A DNA stretch of 64,000 nt from Bacillota bacterium (GTDB lineage Bacteria; Bacillota_I; Bacilli_A; Izemoplasmatales; Hujiaoplasmataceae), in assembly GCA_018818595.1 (NCBI GenBank), contig JAHIRM010000013.1, positions 1 through 64,000 on the forward strand, given 5' to 3'. Of the stretch, positions 35,974 to 45,841 are shown piece after piece. Both the position numbers and the translations under genes were made by a program. The notes beneath the pieces are model-generated. The model worked only from the letters and a program-made list of their open reading frames with translations, did not search any database and had not been told where the DNA came from. How positions within the stretch are numbered: the first letter of the stretch is position 1; each line of letters opens with the position of its first letter.

Positions 35974-38173
35974 TTTTATGTAATTCCTTGTGTTTTTTTA
36001 CGAGAAAAGAAGCAACATCTTTGCCTTTTGTTCCTCGACCAAAGCCTTCGTCTACTCCTTGAATCCTTGCAAGTTCTGGAGTAACTTGAGTTCCTCCAGC
36101 TAGAAGAATAAGTTTATTTCTTATGCCTTTTTCTATGGCGTATTCATGCGTTTTTTTCATGTTTTTATAGTGAATTTCATCATGAGAAATGATAGTAGAC
36201 ATAAGTATGGCATCTGCATTTAATTCGATTGCAGCATCAACTAATTTTGAAATAGGGACAGAAGTTCCTAAGTACTCACATGTAAATCCATATTTTTCAA
36301 TTCCACCGTGTTTGATGTCAATAATCTCTCTTAATCCAACTGAGTGTTCATCTTCTCCAACGGTTCCAGCAACGATGGTCATTGGATGAGATTCAAGATA
36401 TTCTCTTATTTCAGTATCACTTAAAAGATCTGGAATTTTTGCTAGTTCAAGTGTGGACAAATCGATATCAAAATCAATTTTTCCTTTTATTTGAATTCTT
36501 GTTCCTTCAATGGGATGAAGAACTTCTTTATGGATTACTTCTATGTTTTTTAAATTCATTTTTTTGCCTATTTCAATGGCTGCAGCTTCCGCATAAATAA
36601 CAGATGTAGGTAAAGTTAAATCAACCACAATTACGCCATCGGCTAACCATTGTACTTCAGGTTTTATAAGAGAAGAATTACGGTATTTCTCGTTTTCTTT
36701 CATACGAAGATATACATTATCTTCAGAGTCAAGTTCGTCGATATATTGAATTTTAGAACGATCTTCAAAAGTAGATCCACCAATTAAGATAGAAGGGTTA
36801 TCGGATTCTTTTAATCCATATTGCTTCACATTGTTGTATCCAAAATGAGCTGGAACAGGTGCAAAATAATCTAAATCTCGTTCAAAAACTGAATTGGAAC
36901 TGATACCACCATTAATTTTTCTTGAGATGCCATCTCCGTTTCGTTCAGGATAATTTCCCGAGTCAATAAAAAAGCCTTTTTCAACAGAAGCAAAATATCC
37001 GCCAACTTCAAGGAGTTCTTCAAAGAAAAGGATAGCTCGTTCTTTAATTTCTCTTACTTTTTCTTTCATGAAACCATCTTTTTTAACTTCTACTAATTCC
37101 AGCAAACCATCCATTCCAATTAATGCTTGTTTTGCAGTATCACAAGCTTCAACATTGTACATATGCCAAGGAACATTTCTTCCTTCATCAGGAGTAATAG
37201 TGGATTGAATGTCAGCTGAAGTCAACTTAGAAATCATCATATTTAATACATGAGTTACTGTAGCGTCCCGAGTAGATGATTCCATATATTTTGTGTTCAT
37301 TTGAGCTCGAAATTTATATCGGCTAAAAAAATCTCTAAGGGCAACTGCGTAAGGTAAATTAATTTTCAAATCTGGTTCAGGAGAAGCAGATGGAGGTACG
37401 GTTGATAATGCAATGTAGTTATTATTCATACCTGATTTTTCAGAAAACAAACTATTGATTGCGTGTTGAACAAGAAGCTCAGGCATTATTTTCCATGCTT
37501 CCATAGCGGTTGCATTTGCGTTATGAGCTCCATCAATTTGTAAGATATTTTCATAAGCCATAATTTTTTTAGATTCTGCAGCATCCACAAAAGATCGAAT
37601 CATGTTAATGTTTCGATATAATACATTGTATTGTGGATCTTGATGAGCTCCATTCACGCCTTCTTCAGCGAACATTACTGCGATATCTGGTCCGGCAACT
37701 CCCGATACATAGGAATGAAAATTAATAGGTCTTCCGACTTCGTCTTCAATTAAATCAAGTGCTTTTCGTTGAGCCCTTATTTGTTTTCTGGAAATAGGAA
37801 CTCCACCAACTCCTTGAGGGGTACCCTCAATGAGCCCATCAAAATGGGATTGACCAGCAGTACGTATGACCATAATGTGGTCTGCCCCATGCCATGCGGC
37901 CATTCTCATTCTTCTAATGTCATCTTCAAATCTTCCAGATGCAATTTCAGTTGTGATTACTTGAATGGGTTGTGGATCGATTTGATTAAAATATTTAGCA
38001 GCGGGAAGAGGAACATATTGGGTTAAAGGAGTAGAAACATCACTGTAATGATGGTGATTCATTTCAAGATTGTTTTCTAAAGTTCTCCAAGTCCAGCCTT
38101 TTCTTTTAGGAACATATTGATCTAAATCTTTTAGGATTTCTTCAATATTTAAATGTTCATTAGGGTTTATCAT
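35963..38173 (-). CDS. oraE: D-ornithine 4,5-aminomutase, large subunit (B12, PLP)
   Basis: 736 residues. The C-terminal cobalamin domain has DEHSVG (D608, H610) as the base-off DxHxxG motif, and the lysine K621 in DIKHGG lies 11 residues after the His, matching the spacing of the cobalt His and PLP Lys known in C. sticklandii OraE. It moves the 5-amino group of D-ornithine to C4, giving 2,4-diaminopentanoate. It overlaps oraS and the MutL-like gene. Confidence 0.93.
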   Translation of the reverse strand: MINPNEHLNIEEILKDLDQYVPKRKGWTWRTLENNLEMNHHHYSDVSTPLTQYVPLPAAKYFNQIDPQPIQVITTEIASGRFEDDIRRMRMAAWHGADHIMVIRTAGQSHFDGLIEGTPQGVGGVPISRKQIRAQRKALDLIEDEVGRPINFHSYVSGVAGPDIAVMFAEEGVNGAHQDPQYNVLYRNINMIRSFVDAAESKKIMAYENILQIDGAHNANATAMEAWKIMPELLVQHAINSLFSEKSGMNNNYIALSTVPPSASPEPDLKINLPYAVALRDFFSRYKFRAQMNTKYMESSTRDATVTHVLNMMISKLTSADIQSTITPDEGRNVPWHMYNVEACDTAKQALIGMDGLLELVEVKKDGFMKEKVREIKERAILFFEELLEVGGYFASVEKGFFIDSGNYPERNGDGISRKINGGISSNSVFERDLDYFAPVPAHFGYNNVKQYGLKESDNPSILIGGSTFEDRSKIQYIDELDSEDNVYLRMKENEKYRNSSLIKPEVQWLADGVIVVDLTLPTSVIYAEAAAIEIGKKMNLKNIEVIHKEVLHPIEGTRIQIKGKIDFDIDLSTLELAKIPDLLSDTEIREYLESHPMTIVAGTVGEDEHSVGLREIIDIKHGGIEKYGFTCEYLGTSVPISKLVDAAIELNADAILMSTIISHDEIHYKNMKKTHEYAIEKGIRNKLILLAGGTQVTPELARIQGVDEGFGRGTKGKDVASFLVKKHKELHKNEN

Positions 38174-38544
38174 TCTTTCACCCCAAAACTGTTTATAATA
38201 GATTCAAAACCTTGATCTTTCATTAGAGAAAGACCAGCTTCTCGAATCGAAACTTTGTAAAATGTGGAATAACGATATACAACATGGCCTGCACCTTTGC
38301 CTATTAAATGATGATCCATTACTTTTTCAACGATTACTTTAGCTTCAATGCTTGAAAATCCCATTCTAAGTAAAATAGATCGTTCAATGGCAGGAGAAGT
38401 ATGTGATTTTGCTAAATCAATTAAAGGAGACACCGCTTTGTTAGCTAAACTCCAAAAAAGTTGTTTTAATTCTTCATCATTTAATGTTTGTAAATGAGAT
38501 CTTCTTGTTTCAAAATCATCCATTCTAGGATTTCCCTTATTCAA
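38170..38544 (-). CDS. oraS: D-ornithine 4,5-aminomutase, small subunit
   Basis: 124 residues, helical, the usual OraS size. It assists OraE folding and substrate binding. It sits just before oraE with a four-base overlap (ATGA type). Recognised mostly from position and segments such as SPAIERSILLRMGFSS. Confidence 0.88.
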   Translation of the reverse strand: MNKGNPRMDDFETRRSHLQTLNDEELKQLFWSLANKAVSPLIDLAKSHTSPAIERSILLRMGFSSIEAKVIVEKVMDHHLIGKGAGHVVYRYSTFYKVSIREAGLSLMKDQGFESIINSFGVKE

Positions 38545-39965
38545 ATTGATCCCTCCAAAGTAACTCCGTGTTTTTTGAGTTGTGTTTTTACAAAATCGAT
38601 TGATTCATTTGTTTCTAAAACAAGAAATTCTAAATCATTGTAAGTAAGACTCGAAATGTCCTTTATAGCATTTTTAATATAAGATTCTTTAATTTTCGTT
38701 AAATCAATTTCTTGTGTTTGAATTAAATCAACCGCTTTTGGTAAAACGATTGTTTTTCCTGGAATTTCATCTTTTGGGTTTCCGAAAAGAATTTGAATTC
38801 CATTTTGTCTTGCGAAAGCCAGTTGAGCTTGATGATGCTTTCCTGCACCTGTATATTCAGTTTCTTGTACAATGATAATTTGATCTTCTTTTAATTCTTT
38901 TGCTAGTGAAAAAGCAGCAGCTAAAGAGGTGTTACCAGCAGGACCGCGTTCAATTCCTTCTAGAATTGTTAACATTTCAGTCATAAAGAAAACTTCTCCT
39001 TGAGAAATCGAAACGTAACGATCAATATAACGAAGAGGTCTAGCCGCTGATCGCGGAACGTCACTTCTGTCTGGATTCATCATAAAAGGAATTCCAAAAC
39101 CTGTGTGACCTGTCGTAAAGGATTTTTTATTAAAATCCGTGTCACTTGCCATATGAAGCCCTTTCAGATTCACGCTGGCTCCAACTATTTGAATTGGAGA
39201 AGAAGTTGCTTTTAATATTCCTCTTGCAGTGCCAGTTAAATTTCCTCCTCCAGCGTTAGTAACGACCACCATATCGGGAAGTTTTCCTGTTAAAGAAAGA
39301 CAATCTGATATAAGTTCTAATCCTAAGGTTTCAATTCCAGAAACGCCATAAGGCGTATACAAAGAAGCGTTAAAATAGTTTGTTTCTTCCAATAATTTAA
39401 GAAATACATAAAAAAGTTCAGGGCCTACAGTCAGTTGAATCACTTCAGCACCATATGCTTCACAAGCTCTTGCTTTTTCGATGATTTCAGGTTGACCAAT
39501 ACCTAATGAATCAAAACATTCTTGCACAATGATACATTTTAATCCGTATTTTGCTGCTTGAGAGGCCACTGCGGCACCGTAATTTCCTGAAGTAGCCGCA
39601 ATAACGCCTTTATAACCGTTTTTCTTAGCGTGATAACATGCGATAGAAGCTCTTCTAGCTTTAAAACTTCCAGAATCATTTAAAGCTTCATCTTTTATGA
39701 AAATTCTAGCACCATTTCCAGCAATAGAGACTTTTCTGACTAAAGAAGTAATGTTTTTGCATTCTTTTAAAGGCGTTTTTCCCACGCCATTTGCATATTG
39801 AATTTTTTGAATTTCTTCTATGGAATAACCAGTTTCTTTCATTAATCTTTCATAATCAAAACCAATTGAACCTGTTTCATATTTATCATAATTAATTCCA
39901 ACAGAAGTCTTCATAATAGCATTTTTTCTAGATAGAACTAAAGCATAATCCAAAGAATTATTCAT
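38541..39965 (-). CDS. ortB: 2-amino-4-oxopentanoate thiolase, beta subunit (PLP)
   Basis: 474 residues from the ATG at 39965 (an ATG at 39989 lies deep in ortA). A fold-type II PLP enzyme: SGSFKARRAS carries the PLP Lys, ATSGNYGAAVA the phosphate-side Asn and VVTNAGGGNLTG the PLP phosphate loop. With OrtA and CoA it cleaves 2-amino-4-oxopentanoate to acetyl-CoA and D-alanine. Confidence 0.9.
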   Translation of the reverse strand: MNNSLDYALVLSRKNAIMKTSVGINYDKYETGSIGFDYERLMKETGYSIEEIQKIQYANGVGKTPLKECKNITSLVRKVSIAGNGARIFIKDEALNDSGSFKARRASIACYHAKKNGYKGVIAATSGNYGAAVASQAAKYGLKCIIVQECFDSLGIGQPEIIEKARACEAYGAEVIQLTVGPELFYVFLKLLEETNYFNASLYTPYGVSGIETLGLELISDCLSLTGKLPDMVVVTNAGGGNLTGTARGILKATSSPIQIVGASVNLKGLHMASDTDFNKKSFTTGHTGFGIPFMMNPDRSDVPRSAARPLRYIDRYVSISQGEVFFMTEMLTILEGIERGPAGNTSLAAAFSLAKELKEDQIIIVQETEYTGAGKHHQAQLAFARQNGIQILFGNPKDEIPGKTIVLPKAVDLIQTQEIDLTKIKESYIKNAIKDISSLTYNDLEFLVLETNESIDFVKTQLKKHGVTLEGSI

Positions 39966-40281
39966 GAGCTTCACCACCAAAAAGCGCATTTTTTATAATG
40001 CGATCTATTTGAAGAATTTCGGGAACAAATTCACCGTAATTATGCATATAACTCGGATTTGCTTTAAGAAGAGTTCCTGTTTCTATTCGATTTGTAATCG
40101 TTCTAATTTTAACGACATCAAATAATTCTGCGTCTTGAAGCAGAAAACCTTTCACCCATAATTCAAGAGGAACAGTGCATGTTTCGCTTGGAAGAGTTTT
40201 AAGCCTTTGACTTGAGGGTAGAATTATTTTATGAATTTGGACCCAGGTATTAGAAGGTATCATACATTCACTCCTCATCAA
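39958..40281 (-). CDS. ortA: 2-amino-4-oxopentanoate thiolase, alpha subunit
   Basis: 107 residues, small beta-rich protein. It has WVQIHKIILPSSQR and PLELWVKGFL, matching the OrtA pattern, and overlaps both ord (14 bases) and ortB. It is the non-PLP partner of the thiolase. Confidence 0.88.
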   Translation of the reverse strand: MMRSECMIPSNTWVQIHKIILPSSQRLKTLPSETCTVPLELWVKGFLLQDAELFDVVKIRTITNRIETGTLLKANPSYMHNYGEFVPEILQIDRIIKNALFGGEAHE

Positions 40282-41323
40282 TTAATAGCCGTACATCACC
40301 CATGATAGCTCGTGGAACAGGTAAATCAATCATCGTTTTTAATCCTGGTTTTGAATTCAAAACATGAGGAATCATATTAACACAAATTGCAATTGTACCA
40401 ATTCCTCCATCAACTTCTGGGGTTATAGACATATTGATTTCAGGAGTTCCATGTATAGTGATATAATCACCAGTTTTTACTCCAGCAAGATGTGGCTCAA
40501 TTTGTTGAGGATGATGCATGTGAATGGTTGTATGATTGCTTAATTGAATAATGCTTTGCATATCAACTCCACAAACATCTCCTTTTTTGGCGAATCCATA
40601 TGAAGATTTACGATCAACTTGAGTAATGATAGGATTCATCGTTTGTGAAAATTTATTAACAGATAGCCCTAAAGCGTGGGCAATCATATTACTTGATTCT
40701 TTAAACCCTACATGCCCTGCAATCTCATTGTGCAAGCTTTTATCTTGAAAATCTTTCAATGTAAAACCGACACCTTGTTCTTCCATCACTGTTTTTCCAA
40801 AGGGAGATAGACTATTGACTCTTGAAATGTTCATATCTTTTACTTCTGTCATCACTCCAGTTAGAGTGATGGCAAGAAGATCCATCATCATTCCTGGGTT
40901 TACTCCTGTCCCTAAAACGGTAACTCTATGTTTTTTTGCTAATTCATTCATTAATTTAGAAATGTCTGGTTCACTTGCGTATGGATAAGCCATTTCTTCA
41001 GCGGTAGAAATAATATTACATCCATTTTCAATCAGTAACTTGATTTTTGGATAGGCTTTTTTGGAAAAAGAATCTGTAGCAAGTAACACGATATCTGGAT
41101 TTTGCTCTTTTATAATCGCTTCAATATCGTCTCTTACATAAACATCGTGGGATTGAGGATTGTTAATCTTTAAGATGTCATAAATGCTTTTTCCAAGATA
41201 CAATTCATAACTGTCACAAACACCAACGATGTCAAATCCGGTTTTTATACTAATCATTTTAGCCATTCCAGAACCCATGGCTCCAAAACCCCAAATAACA
41301 ACTTTTACTAGTTCGTTTCTCAT
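40268..41323 (-). CDS. ord: 2,4-diaminopentanoate dehydrogenase
   Basis: 351 residues. Rossmann motif IWGFGAMGSGMAK at the N-terminus, then LGTGVNPGMMMD, typical of the DapB-like diaminopentanoate dehydrogenases. It oxidatively deaminates 2,4-diaminopentanoate to 2-amino-4-oxopentanoate, making NAD(P)H and ammonia, the reducing power likely used by the Mbx complex. Confidence 0.92.
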   Translation of the reverse strand: MRNELVKVVIWGFGAMGSGMAKMISIKTGFDIVGVCDSYELYLGKSIYDILKINNPQSHDVYVRDDIEAIIKEQNPDIVLLATDSFSKKAYPKIKLLIENGCNIISTAEEMAYPYASEPDISKLMNELAKKHRVTVLGTGVNPGMMMDLLAITLTGVMTEVKDMNISRVNSLSPFGKTVMEEQGVGFTLKDFQDKSLHNEIAGHVGFKESSNMIAHALGLSVNKFSQTMNPIITQVDRKSSYGFAKKGDVCGVDMQSIIQLSNHTTIHMHHPQQIEPHLAGVKTGDYITIHGTPEINMSITPEVDGGIGTIAICVNMIPHVLNSKPGLKTMIDLPVPRAIMGDVRLLIDEE

Positions 41324-41334
41324 CGATATTCCTC

Positions 41335-42267
41335 CTATGCTCTTATTGTTGTGCCAGCTTGTCCTTCGACAGCCAATGCAGCTTCTTCTAAAGAAGCGAT
41401 GATGGCAATTCGATTTTCATTTCCTTTCACAAAGGCTAATGCAGCTTCCACTTTTGGTAGCATGCTTCCTTTTAAAAAGTGGCCTTCTAATATATGTTTT
41501 TCTAATTCTAAAACACTTATTTGATCCAAATCGATTTGATTGGATTTATTAAAATTTAATTTCACTTTATTGACAGCAGTTAAAATAATCAACATATCAG
41601 CGTTTAGCATATCAGCTAATTTTGCACTTGCAAAGTCTTTATCAATTACGGCAGGAACGCCAATGTAATGGTTATTTTTCAATATTACAGGTATACCGCC
41701 ACCACCTACAGTGATAACGGTATGATTTGCTTCAACTAATGTCTTTATTATATCAATTTCTAATATATTTACTGGCTTTGGTGAAGGGACAACTCTTCGA
41801 TATCCTCTATTTGCGTCCTCTTTCATAATGTAACCTCTAGTTGTCTCTAAAAAATCTGCTTTTTCTTTAGAATAAAAAGAACCGATTGGTTTTGAGGGAT
41901 GTTGAAAGGCTTCATCATTTGGATCAACTTCAACTTGAGTGATGATGGTTGCAACTTTTTGAGTCATTCCTTGTTCTAAAAACTCGATTTGTAAAGCATT
42001 TTGTAAATGATACCCGATATAGCCTTGGCTCATTGCTCCACATTCTGGAAAAGGCATTAAAGGATTTTTGTTATCAAGCATAGCTCCAGTTTCAAATGCT
42101 AAATTAATCATTCCTACTTGAGGTCCGTTTCCATGAGCGATAATAACTTCATGACCTTTTTTAATTAGATCAACAATGGGTTTAACAGCATGTTTTACTT
42201 TTTCAATTTGCTCTTCTGGACTATTTCCTAAAGCATTTCCTCCCAAAGCAACAACTATTTTTTTCAT
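41335..42267 (-). CDS. arcC: Carbamate kinase
   Basis: 310 residues. [10 protein letters not shown] and the HGNGPQVG substrate loop are clear, with VGGGGIPV and the [10 protein letters not shown] region further on. It makes ATP from carbamoyl phosphate and ADP in the catabolic arginine route. It overlaps arcB by four bases. Confidence 0.95.
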   Translation of the reverse strand: MKKIVVALGGNALGNSPEEQIEKVKHAVKPIVDLIKKGHEVIIAHGNGPQVGMINLAFETGAMLDNKNPLMPFPECGAMSQGYIGYHLQNALQIEFLEQGMTQKVATIITQVEVDPNDEAFQHPSKPIGSFYSKEKADFLETTRGYIMKEDANRGYRRVVPSPKPVNILEIDIIKTLVEANHTVITVGGGGIPVILKNNHYIGVPAVIDKDFASAKLADMLNADMLIILTAVNKVKLNFNKSNQIDLDQISVLELEKHILEGHFLKGSMLPKVEAALAFVKGNENRIAIIASLEEAALAVEGQAGTTIRA

Positions 42268-43265
42268 ATGTTTTCTCCTAAGCTAGCGTACATGACAGCT
42301 TTTATGGTATGAAGTCTGTTTTCTGCTTCATCAAACACTACTGATTGTTTGGACTCGAATATGGCTTCATTTACTTCAAGGCTTGATATACCAAATTTTT
42401 GGTAAATATCTTTTCCAACTAAAGTATCTAAATTATGAAAAGCAGGCAAACAATGCATAAAAATGGCATTTGGATTTGCATTTTTCATAATGGTTTCGTT
42501 CACTTGATAAGGCATTAATTCTTTAATTCTTTGTGCCCAAACATCTTCAGGTTCTCCCATTGATACCCAAACATCCGTATAGATGACATCGCAATCATTG
42601 CTTCCTTGTATAGGATCTTCCGTTAAAGTGATAGATCCCCCAGAAATCAAAGCAAGTTCCTTGCAGGTATGAACTAATGTTTCATTAGGCCATAAATCTT
42701 TTGGGGCCACAGCTCTAAAATCTAGTCCCATGATAGCAGACCCAATCATTAATGAATTTCCCATATTGTTTCTAGCGTCGCCAAAATAAGCGAATTTTAT
42801 ATTTTCTAAATGACCAAAATGTTCTTGTATGGTAAGAAAATCAGCTAGAATTTGGGTAGGATGATATTTATCGGTAAGGCCATTCCAAACAGGGACTCCA
42901 GAATATGCGGCTAAAATTTCTACTGTTTCTTGTTTATAGCCTCGATACTCAATGCCATCGTACATTCTTCCTAATACTCTTGCGGTATCTTTAATACTTT
43001 CCTTTTTCCCCATTTGAGAGCCAGTAGGTCCTAAATAAGTTACATTCATTCCTAAATCATAAGCGCCAACTTCAAAAGCGCATCTGGTTCTTGTTGAATC
43101 TTTCTCGAAAAGTAAAACGACATTTTTTCCTAAAAGTGGTTTTGATTCTTTCCCAGATTTTTTTTCGTTTTTTAATTTTAAGGAAAGATTAAGTAAATCT
43201 GTGATTTCTTGGTTTGAAAAATCAAGTAATGTTAAAAAACTTCTTCCTTTAAACGGATTGCTCAT
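42264..43265 (-). CDS. arcB: Ornithine carbamoyltransferase (catabolic)
   Basis: 333 residues. It shows the carbamoyl phosphate site STRTR, HPTQ, the SMGEPEDVW loop and HCLPAFH. It is next to carbamate kinase, so it most likely runs from citrulline to ornithine and carbamoyl phosphate. No arginine deiminase is visible in the window; it could be encoded elsewhere. First gene of the nine-gene operon. Confidence 0.93.
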   Translation of the reverse strand: MSNPFKGRSFLTLLDFSNQEITDLLNLSLKLKNEKKSGKESKPLLGKNVVLLFEKDSTRTRCAFEVGAYDLGMNVTYLGPTGSQMGKKESIKDTARVLGRMYDGIEYRGYKQETVEILAAYSGVPVWNGLTDKYHPTQILADFLTIQEHFGHLENIKFAYFGDARNNMGNSLMIGSAIMGLDFRAVAPKDLWPNETLVHTCKELALISGGSITLTEDPIQGSNDCDVIYTDVWVSMGEPEDVWAQRIKELMPYQVNETIMKNANPNAIFMHCLPAFHNLDTLVGKDIYQKFGISSLEVNEAIFESKQSVVFDEAENRLHTIKAVMYASLGENI

Positions 43266-43347
43266 ATGAATTCTCCTCTACATTGTATGCAATTTTATTC
43301 TTTTATTCTTTTTTGTCCAAAAAAAATAAAGATATCATCTACTTTAA

Positions 43348-43376
43348 ATTATAACACTAAAGCGCTTACAAATAAA
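43348..43376 (-). promoter_or_regulatory. Putative promoter of the ornithine operon
   Basis: On the minus strand a perfect TATAAT (43348-43353), with only a weak -35 (TTTATT, 43371-43376) 17 bases upstream. A cre-like site occupies the spacer. Confidence 0.5.
43357..43370. promoter_or_regulatory. cre-like (CcpA-type) operator in the promoter
   Basis: CTAAAGCGCTTACA matches the TGWAARCGYTWWCA consensus in 12 of 14 positions, including the AAGCGCTT core. Located between -35 and -10 of arcB, it fits repression of amino acid fermentation by good sugars. Confidence 0.5.
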
Positions 43377-43510
43377 CCCCTATTTGCCAGAATCAAGGTT
43401 AAATAGATAGGGCATTATCTTTTTAAGATAAGAGAGAATTGTTAATATATTTTCATCTTGCTGGAAAAACATGGCATTTATTTGTATAATGATAAGATGA
43501 GGTGATTATT

Positions 43511-43903
43511 TTGGCAGTTGATAACATTTATATTGAATGGAAAGATGGGTTTATAGGAACGATGTCTTCTCCAACTGGAAAAGTAATATTAGGAGATCAA
43601 GATGGTGGAATGCAACCCTATCATTTATTGTTTGGGGCATTAGGCTCATGTTTTTATGCGACGTTTTTATCCATCGCGGATAAAAAGAGATGTTCGTTTG
43701 ATTCTGCAAACGTAGAAATTAGCGGAGTCAAGAGAACTGGAGAAGTAGCTACTCTTGAAACAGTTTTTGTGAAGTTGGTCGTAAAAAATCCTAGCAATGA
43801 AATTCAGTTAATTAAAAGTGCAGAATTAGGAGCTAAATTTTGCTCGATTTATCAAACATTAAGTAAAGTAGCGGAAATGACTTTAAAAGTTTATTTTGAG
43901 TAA
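43511..43903 (+). CDS. OsmC/Ohr-family peroxiredoxin-like protein
   Basis: 130 residues with the two conserved cysteines of the OsmC fold: C47 in GALGSCFYATFL and C111 in GAKFCSIYQTL. It reduces organic peroxides or related hydrophobic oxidants. The TTG at 43511 is preferred (GAGGTGA SD seven bases before) over GTG at 43502, which lies inside the SD. It is monocistronic, divergent from the ornithine operon. Confidence 0.85.
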   Translation: MAVDNIYIEWKDGFIGTMSSPTGKVILGDQDGGMQPYHLLFGALGSCFYATFLSIADKKRCSFDSANVEISGVKRTGEVATLETVFVKLVVKNPSNEIQLIKSAELGAKFCSIYQTLSKVAEMTLKVYFE

Positions 43904-43972
43904 CGAAATTATGTGTTTTCATCTATAAAGTATTTGCATAGAATTGTTCGCGAAATAAATGAAAAAACAATT

Positions 43973-44027
43973 AAAAAGACCTAAAAGAAATCGATTAATT
44001 CCTGCCGATTTCTTTTAGGTCTTTTTT
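43973..44027. terminator. Bidirectional terminator
   Basis: A 21-bp stem: 43973-43993 pairs with 44006-44027, ending in T-runs on both strands, between the converging OsmC and antiporter genes. Confidence 0.85.
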
Positions 44028-44055
44028 CTATATTATATATAAAGAAAAATTATCG

Positions 44056-45240
44056 TTATTGAGGCTCTGTAAATAAAAGCTGCTTTGAAGTTCGATCCAT
44101 CAAGATAGCACCTAGTGGAGCTGTAAATAAAATAGAAAGTACTGCGACGGTCAAAATGAGATTTCCAGAAGACAATCCAAGTGACAAAGGAATCGCACCT
44201 ATCGCAGCTTGAACAGTCGCTTTAGGGATATAGGAAAAAGAAACATATATTTTTTCTTTCAACGTTAGATTCGTTTTAATACAAGCAATTTGAACGGCAA
44301 TCATTCTCATACATAAGGATAAGAGGATTAAAAGAAGCGCTAAAACTCCAATGTTCGAAAGCACTCTAATATCAACAATGGCACCAACTAGTACAAAAAG
44401 CATAATCTCGGCTCCAATCCAAATCTTAGAAAATTTAACAGTTAGTCTTTTCGCTAACACTGGATATTGCTTTAGAATGGTTCCACCTAAAGCCATAATT
44501 CCCAATAAACCAGAAAATGGGACATATTCTTTAATGGAATCTTCTAAAAACATTAACAGAAAAGCAAAACTAAAGATGATAAACACTTTCACAGTATCTC
44601 TGATATGAAATTTTTTGAAGATAAAAATTAATAGTAATCCAGATGAAACACCCACAATTAAACCTAGAAGAAGAGATATGGGTAAGGATAATAATGTAGA
44701 GAACCCTATCGTTCCTCCTTGTGAAATTTGTAAAAATGAAGTAAATAGAACGATAACATAAATATCATCAATTGACGCGCCTGCAAGAACCATTTGAGGA
44801 ATTGATTTATTAGTCCCTTGCCTTGACTCAATTAAGTGAATCATTTTTGGAACAACAATTGCTGGAGAAACTGCGGCTACAATGCTTCCCATTAAAAGCG
44901 CATCAATCAAATTGATATTAAAAAATATAGGCGCAAGAAAACCAATCGCAAGTATTTCAATCGTTGCAGGAAGAAAACTAAGCAATATAGCGGGACGACC
45001 AACTTTTTTTAAATCTTTTAAATCAAGAGATAACCCAGCTCTAAGCAAAATAACAATTAAGGCAATTTCTCTTAAGTCTGCTGAAATAGAAAGCAAGTTG
45101 GGGGAGATTAGATTTAATACATAAGGCCCAAGAATAATTCCAGTAAAAATCATGGCAATTAAACTTGGAATATGTAATTTTATAAATAAACTACTTAATA
45201 GTAAGCTAACAAGTAGTATTAACGCAAGACTTAGTAGCAT
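44056..45240 (-). CDS. Cation:proton antiporter (CPA family)
   Basis: 394 residues, about 12 helices, with VLLRAGLSLDLKDLKK after the second helix pair and ASIDDIYVIVLFTSF containing the paired Asp residues of the ion site. Na+/H+ or K+/H+ exchange, fitting a cell that uses sodium or proton gradients. There is no cytosolic TrkA/NAD domain. RBS aaggag lies before the ATG. Confidence 0.85.
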   Translation of the reverse strand: MLLSLALILLVSLLLSSLFIKLHIPSLIAMIFTGIILGPYVLNLISPNLLSISADLREIALIVILLRAGLSLDLKDLKKVGRPAILLSFLPATIEILAIGFLAPIFFNINLIDALLMGSIVAAVSPAIVVPKMIHLIESRQGTNKSIPQMVLAGASIDDIYVIVLFTSFLQISQGGTIGFSTLLSLPISLLLGLIVGVSSGLLLIFIFKKFHIRDTVKVFIIFSFAFLLMFLEDSIKEYVPFSGLLGIMALGGTILKQYPVLAKRLTVKFSKIWIGAEIMLFVLVGAIVDIRVLSNIGVLALLLILLSLCMRMIAVQIACIKTNLTLKEKIYVSFSYIPKATVQAAIGAIPLSLGLSSGNLILTVAVLSILFTAPLGAILMDRTSKQLLFTEPQ

Positions 45241-45758
45241 AAAAATCTCCTTTTTATTTCGACTCTAGAAAAAAACTTCTTCCTTATAAAGATTATATGT
45301 TTATCCATTTGTTTCGTCAAGGTATAGTTATTTTTTGTAAAATTAAAAAATGTTGGAAAAACCTTGTGTATGTGATTGTTTTGATAATACATGAGAAGAA
45401 GGCGATAAAACAAAAGTTAATATTGTTTTTGAGATTAATTTAATTTAAAAATCGATAAATTTGTATTTTTCACTTAAAAATTGACTAAAAAAGAGAGATA
45501 ATTCGCATTTTGCTCTTTACTTTCTAACCTTATAATATATAATAGAATTGAAAGAACACTCAATTGAGTTTGTTTTTCATTATCTTATAATTGCATAACA
45601 ATAAGAAGCAAGACCATACAAAAAAGGTTTAAACCAATTTAACTAAATAATTTCTTCAAGATTATTTTGACGAAAAACATAGTGATGACGTTGTAAACTG
45701 AACTTTTTTTCTTAGTTTTGAAAAGGGTTACACTTCTAAAAATTTTTTTGATATGCAA
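45241..45758. other. Gene-free AT-rich stretch upstream of oppA
   Basis: About 520 bases between the divergent antiporter and opp promoters. I see no credible protein gene, RNA or riboswitch. A 60-codon minus-strand frame at 45231-45413 lacks an RBS and is not believed. The GGTTTAAACC palindrome near 45628 and TATAAT-like runs at 45531 are the only notable marks. The length may allow a long leader or regulatory region for the importer. Confidence 0.5.
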
Positions 45759-45787
45759 TTGACAAAGCAATTTAATTAATATATAAT
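45759..45787 (+). promoter_or_regulatory. Consensus promoter of the opp operon
   Basis: TTGACA (45759-45764), 17-base spacer, TATAAT (45782-45787): a perfect sigma-A promoter, about 55 bases before oppA. It fits high expression. Confidence 0.85.
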
Positions 45788-45841
45788 GGGACAAACACAA
45801 AAGTGTTAAAAAAAAATGGAAATTCTATAGGAGGAAATTAA

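Noticed and set aside
45231-45413. 60-codon minus-strand frame upstream of the antiporter
   Set aside because: No RBS, overlaps the antiporter start, and composition is that of AT-rich intergenic DNA.
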